The translations under genes and the position numbers were made by a program. 64,000 nucleotides of DNA from Amaranthus tricolor (Eukaryota; Streptophyta; Magnoliopsida; Caryophyllales; Amaranthaceae), in contig NC_080053.1 of NCBI RefSeq assembly GCF_026212465.1, forward strand, positions 12,584,649-12,648,648. Direction: 5' to 3'. Every line of letters begins with the position of its first letter. Position 1 is the stretch's first letter. Shown here piece by piece: positions 59,546 through 64,000 of the stretch. Under the pieces are notes generated by a model. That model had not been told where the DNA came from. It saw only the letters and a list, made by a program, of their open reading frames with translations, and ran no database searches.

Positions 59546-61215
59546 TTTGATGATCAAAATCAAGTTCTTATCAATTAATCATCATCATAATCATCATACC
59601 TAGTGTATCCCGCCCATAAAAAACTATGGTCAGGGTCTGGGGAGGGAAAGAAGGCGGCAATTCATACCCATAAAGGAGAACGCGGCAAAAGAGTCCCTCG
59701 ACTTAAAAAGATCAAGAGATGTTCCTGCAATGAAAAGAATTGAGTGAAGCTGAAGCTAGCTCCGCAAGTCTGTATCTTATTACACAAAATTAACCCTTGA
59801 ACATAAAATAAAATAAAGGGAGCATATAAATAAAATAAATATAAAAAGGTACTAATAATAATATTAATAAAAACGTATAAAAGCCAAAGAACAAAACACA
59901 ATAACAGGTAAGCGAAATAGAATCAGAAGTCTAAGACATAATAAGGCGCCTCCCACTACCCCTATCCCTGGTCAGGTCCTTAGAGAGGTGTAACTCGTGC
60001 AAGTCAATTTTTAGCTGTTCCTCCCGAGTTCTTCTAGGTCTTCCTCGACCCCTCTTACCCTCTACTATGATGCTTTCTATCCTCTTCACGGAAGCGTCAA
60101 AAGTCTTCCTCTGCACATGTCCAAACTATCCACCTCATCCATGCATGACATAAGATCCTTAAATCTCTTGTTTTTGTCCTTTATCTTCTCCTTCAGCTCC
60201 TCGTTCCACCACGACGACTCTCTATACGCTCTTGGTTTCCCCGAAGACAGCCCTAAGGTTTCTTTTCCCACTTTTCGAATGGTTTCTGCCATAGTCACCC
60301 ACATTTGGTTTGCATCATTAGACTGACTTGGATAACCCAACTACTTTATCTTTCTTGAAAGGGTTGAGACCACATTTCCTTTAAGTCTCCCCCACATGAT
60401 CTTTCCCCAGAACTCTATTTTCTTCTCGACAATTTTCTTCCTCATCCGAAACCCCAGTATTAATAATCTATGGGCATCTCTGTTCCCAGCACCACCTTAC
60501 AATCTAAGCACGAGGTTCGATCCCTCTTGCGTACTAAAAAATAGTCGACTTGGGTTGCATGTCCACCACTCTTATATGTAATCAAATGCTCATCTTTTTT
60601 TTTTTAAAGATCGAGTTTGCTATAACCAAGTCTTTTGATAGCGCAAACTCAAGCAAATTCTCCCCTCTATCGTTTCTTGCACCGAAACCAAACCCTCCAT
60701 GAACAGAGTTATAGTTGTTTGCCTCTTTACTTATAGGTCCATTAAAGTCTCATCCTAAGAAAACTTTTTCATTTTTTGGGATCGTCCTCATAAGATCTCC
60801 AAAGTTATCCAAAAACTCGTGCTTCACCTGCTCATCGAGCCTAACTTGGGGCCCACAAGCACTAACGATTGATATGACCTATTCCCCCACTACTATTCTA
60901 ACTAGCATAATCATGTCGGTACACCGCCTTACTTCAACCAATTGCTTTACAATATCATTTGACACAAGAATACCGACACCACTATGCTTGTCATCCAAAC
61001 CTGTATACCACAACTTATATCCCTTTACATCTATTGCTTTCCGCCCTTTCCACTTAGTTTCTTGAACGCATGCCACATGACACAAGAAAGCTCAATCGCC
61101 AACTCCAACGACTTGGCTTCTAGGGTACCTATGTTCCAAGTCCCCACTCTCAATTCTAGATCCTGCTTACACTAGCCCCCTGACCCCCTTTCTTGGACCT
61201 GACCTCAGGTAACCA
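59546..61215 (-). mobile_element. RTE-type LINE with the reverse transcriptase core deleted
   Basis: Read on the - strand from about 61215: the endonuclease start (GTWNIGT, then ACVQETKWKGRKA, YKLWYTGLDDKHSGVGI), then the linker with SSWWNEELKEKIKDKNKRFKDL (60240-60150), then directly the C-terminal tail GKRGRGRPRRTREEQLKIDL (60050-59990), and a 3' tail of (ATGATG)n at 59575-59600. The catalytic reverse transcriptase domain that should lie between linker and tail is absent, with the breakpoint near 60115. Several frame breaks are also present. RTE LINEs copy themselves by target-primed reverse transcription; this one is dead. Confidence 0.8.
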
Positions 61216-61515
61216 TAATTTCTCTCTAACTCTATTTATAGATTTTATTATCAAATTTTCATTATTAATTTTCCAATATTTCACTTATTTTATTGATTAT
61301 TTTATCAATCAATAGATTTTATTTGTTGATAATTGCATTGAATTTTGATGATTTAGAGAATAAATATATGCATGAATGACTAAAGAATGTTGTTTTTGAA
61401 TTTTAAATTCAACGCAATGTGTACGAGGGAGGATGAAAACGGTGATCTTAAACCGCATGATTAAGTTATAATTAGATGTCTATTTCATTTATTTAAAAAA
61501 TAAAGTACATCGGAC

Positions 61516-62500
61516 TAAACTTGAGCTAACCATGGACGGGCTACCCGCACGACTAAAAAAACGAGCGGGCTTAGACAACGTTTTTTTTTTAAAAAGATTT
61601 TAAATCTTGATAAGTAATACCCTGCCTCCAAGATAAATGGGCGAGTAGCGATACCAAATGAATACGCGCGAGTATACCCGTCCGCCCGCTTAGTTTAATA
61701 TATTAATTAATAAATAATAATGCTATTATTTTTTTAAAGTTGTTCTAGTCTACACATCTACTGTCTACATTATCCTTTAAATAATAATTACCTAGCTTAG
61801 TTTAATACTTCTATTAATATTCTAGTCTATTTATACTCGAAAAACGGGCGGGCATGAACAACGTTTTTCAAAAAAAATTTAAAATTTGGACGGGTAATAT
61901 CCGCCAGCCAAGATAAATGGGCGAGTAGCGACACCAAAAAAATACCCTCACGCCCATTTAGTTTAATATATTATTTATTAAATAATTAATTCTATTAATT
62001 ATTAAACTAGTATTACTACACGACCCATACCCAACTTTAGTTATTAGTACCCATATCCATCTTTAGTTCATTAGTACTAGTCCTAGGTTTGCTTCTTTTA
62101 GACTTTAAGGTTTTTAATTTTACCGTCTATATTCAATATTTTTAACCCTAATAGCATTCAAGCAGTCGACTATCAAAGTTCAAACAAGTAGCCGACTCCA
62201 TCGTCTATATTCAATATTCATGTAATTTGAGTATTTTGAGATTTTATATATTTTAGACAATGTATTGTATTTTAAATTGTTATTAAAACTTAACTTTATA
62301 ATATAATTTATATTTTTAATTTTTATATAAGAAATACCTGCTTACCTGGGGTCCCACCCGCTTTAAAAATAGGCGGGTAGCGACAAAAAAATATGCCTGT
62401 AAATGCAGGGCGGGTTTTTGAATATTTGAGCCCGCGGATAGGATTTTTAGGTACTACCCGGTTCGCTACCCGTCCAAGCCCGCCCATGAACAGCTCTACT
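61516..62500. repeat. hAT-like GC-patchy repeat upstream of the AGD gene
   Basis: Left 'gagctaaccatggacgggctacccgc' and right, inverted, 'gagctgttcatgggcgggcttggacgggtagc' are alike and resemble hAT ends. Inside, 'gcgggcttagacaacgttttt ... gataaatgggcgagtagcga' occurs twice (61554-61640 and 61848-61932). A related block follows at 62330-62470 and in weaker form at 62640-62780. No target duplication found. Confidence 0.5.
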
Positions 62501-62789
62501 TCGTACCAAGATAATGATAATCAATGATAAGTAATGTTTATATTTATGTAATTTGAGACTTTTAATGTATTTAGAGTATTTTAAATAATATATTTTATTA
62601 TTTTAATTGTTATTAAGGTTTAACTTTATTTTATATATCGTATGTTTATTTTTTATATGAGAAATGGCCACTTAACTAGGAGTCCGCCCACTAAAAAAAT
62701 AGATAAAAAATAAGTTTGCAAATGCGGGTGGACTTTTAATATATGAGCCCATGACTGAGTAGATTGGGATTTACCCAAATCCATTAGGC

Positions 62790-63161
62790 GCTCAAAGCTC
62801 TTATAAATAGTTGTGAATTAAGCCTCCAAAAAAGTATATATTTCTGTATGAAACCATGTCATCACAATCTCAAAGTGTTTGACAGGTCAATTCGGTTTGG
62901 AATTTGGCTGAGTCGTCTCAAATACACGTAAAATTGCACTCTTCTCTTTCTTCATCCTCTCCCCTTTTTGGATCTACGGTGTCGGTGATCTCATCTCTAC
63001 CAATTCTCACCCCCTCCTTTCTCTCTCCTTCCATATCCCCAAGATCTCTCCTTCCCCTTCTCTTCCTTCTTCCCCTCAATTACCGTTGCCCTAAATCCAG
63101 GAAGAAGGAAGCGTTGAAGGAAGGAGACCATAATTCAATTACCCTAAACCTAAAAAACCTT
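62790..63161 (+). promoter_or_regulatory. AGD promoter, leader and upstream ORF
   Basis: TATAAATA at 62802-62809; a transcript start near 62835 would give a leader of about 325 bases. The leader is C/T-rich (62938-63070) and contains an upstream ORF of 27 codons (ATG 62848 to TAA 62931) that could lower translation, provided the start site is as inferred. Confidence 0.5.
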
Positions 63162-63962
63162 ATGGCAGGTGCATCAAGGCGATTAAGGGACTTACAATCG
63201 CAATCAGGAAACAAGATCTGTGTTGATTGTTCTCAGAAAAACCCACAATGGGCCTCCGTTTCTTATGGTATCTTCATGTGTTTGGAGTGTTCTGGAAAAC
63301 ACCGTGGTCTTGGTGTTCACATTAGTTTCGTTAGATCTGTTACCATGGATTCATGGTCCGAGATCCAGCTTAAAAAAATGGAGTCTGGTGGTAACGATAA
63401 GCTTAACGCCTTTTTATCCCAGTACGGTATCCCTAAAGAAACTGATATCGTCGCCAAATACAATTCTAATGCAGCCTCTGTTTACCGGGAAAGAATCTCT
63501 GCCCTTGCTGAGGGCCGTTCTTGGAGAGATCCACCTGTTGTCAAGGAATCTTTGGTTGGGAACACCCAGAGAAAACCTCCTTTGGGTGGCGGTAGGAGTA
63601 GTAATAATGGGGGTTGGGATAGCTGGGATAATGATGATTCCTTTCGATCATCGACTGATGATTTGAGAAGGAATCAATCTACTGGGAATTTTAAGAACAA
63701 TAGTGGGATTGGGAATGGGAATCATGGCCCTGTGAAATCTAGATCCTCGTCTGATATTTATACGCGAGCAGAATTGGAAGCTTCAGCAGCCAATAAAGAC
63801 AGCTTTTTTGCTAGGAAATTGGCGGAGAATGAATCAAGGCCAGATGGAGTCCCTCCATCTCAGGGAGGCAAGTATGTCGGGTTTGGGTCGAGTCCGAATC
63901 CAGTACCTCGGAATAATTATAATAATAATCCACAGGGTGATGTTTTTTCTGTTGTTTCTCAG
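63162..63962 (+). CDS. ARF GTPase-activating protein (AGD6/AGD7-like), first exon
   Basis: The true start is the ATG at 63162 ([20 protein letters not shown]); the frame is open upstream, but without an ATG. The exon ends VFSVVSQ at 63962 before GTGGGT, phase 0, and the gene continues outside the window. Residues about 5-120 form the ARF-GAP domain: zinc finger C-X2-C-X16-C-X2-C (CVDC ... CLEC) and the arginine finger in HRGLGVH. Behind it lie the linkers PPVVKESL and a Gly/Asn/Ser-rich low-complexity part ([15 protein letters not shown]). ARF-GAPs of this type trigger GTP hydrolysis on ARF1 and act in Golgi vesicle traffic. 267 codons are seen of roughly 450 expected. No lesion. Confidence 0.93.
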
Positions 63963-64000
63963 GTGGGTTACATTTTTTAAATAAAGTTTCTTTACATTCA

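Noticed and set aside
61516..62500. Target duplication for the hAT-like repeat
   Set aside because: The 8 bases next to the best end positions (gactaaac and cttcgtac) do not match, so the repeat is listed without exact limits.
62904..63161. 86-codon N-terminal extension of the ARF-GAP
   Set aside because: It opens with TTG, is Ser/Pro/Leu-rich from the C/T-rich leader, and the family starts at the [16 protein letters not shown] Met at 63162.
63220..63666. 148-codon frame overlapping the ARF-GAP exon
   Set aside because: Other-frame shadow of a well-supported exon.

Overview
This window reads as nuclear DNA of a dicot plant: AT-rich, rich in simple repeats, with three intron-bearing host genes set in nested transposable elements (TEs). 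Some short repeats (for example the 'tgagaccgt' inverted repeat near 42.34-42.48 kb) remind me of Caryophyllales genomes, but that is an impression, not a proof.

Host genes. (1) An UNC93-like membrane protein of the major facilitator fold, + strand, 10 exons, 22682-34479, 444 codons, all splice junctions in frame. (2) A short-chain dehydrogenase/reductase of the TIC32 / retinol-dehydrogenase-like group, - strand, 8 exons, 44237 to 35015, 328 codons, convergent with UNC93. (3) The first exon of an ARF GTPase-activating protein (AGD6/AGD7-like), + strand, from 63162, running off the window.

Elements, left to right. <1-5688: a PIF/Harbinger element (TAA target) that keeps a Myb/SANT-like gene but only the N-terminus of its transposase. 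Nested in it is a 2.17-kb solo-LTR-like insertion (3042-5212, TSD GATTT). 7083-14154: a complete but decayed Ty1/copia element on the - strand (TSD GAAAG), with an unusual 6-kb-plus interior that contains an extra proline-rich leader ORF, palindromic repeats, and an apparently self-contained promoter plus a 46-residue one-pass membrane ORF ahead of gag. 14363-22467: a MULE (TSD ATCGACAA) with a transposase fused to an OTU-type cysteine protease on +, facing a plant-mobile-domain (PMD) gene on -. The layout recalls the convergent mudrA/mudrB pair of maize MuDR. Its right end lies about 215 bp from the UNC93 start codon. 45227-51429: a hAT element (8-bp TSD ATGCGGAT/ATGGGGAT) holding a second, decayed copy of the same MULE, with templated filler DNA at the breakpoint. 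52922-53906: a foldback element with 9-bp TSD. 55612-59039: a decayed mariner-like element (TA target, DD39D) with an additional antisense ORF. 59546-61215: an internally deleted RTE-type LINE. About 61516-62500: a hAT-like repeat just before the AGD promoter. Several MITEs sit in the introns.

The most notable system is the MULE family with three protein modules (FAR1-type transposase, OTU protease, PMD) and GTCGC-cored foldback hairpins. It is present twice, so each copy helps to read the lesions of the other. Exon calls were made by eye from reading frame and GT/AG sites; no database search was possible.
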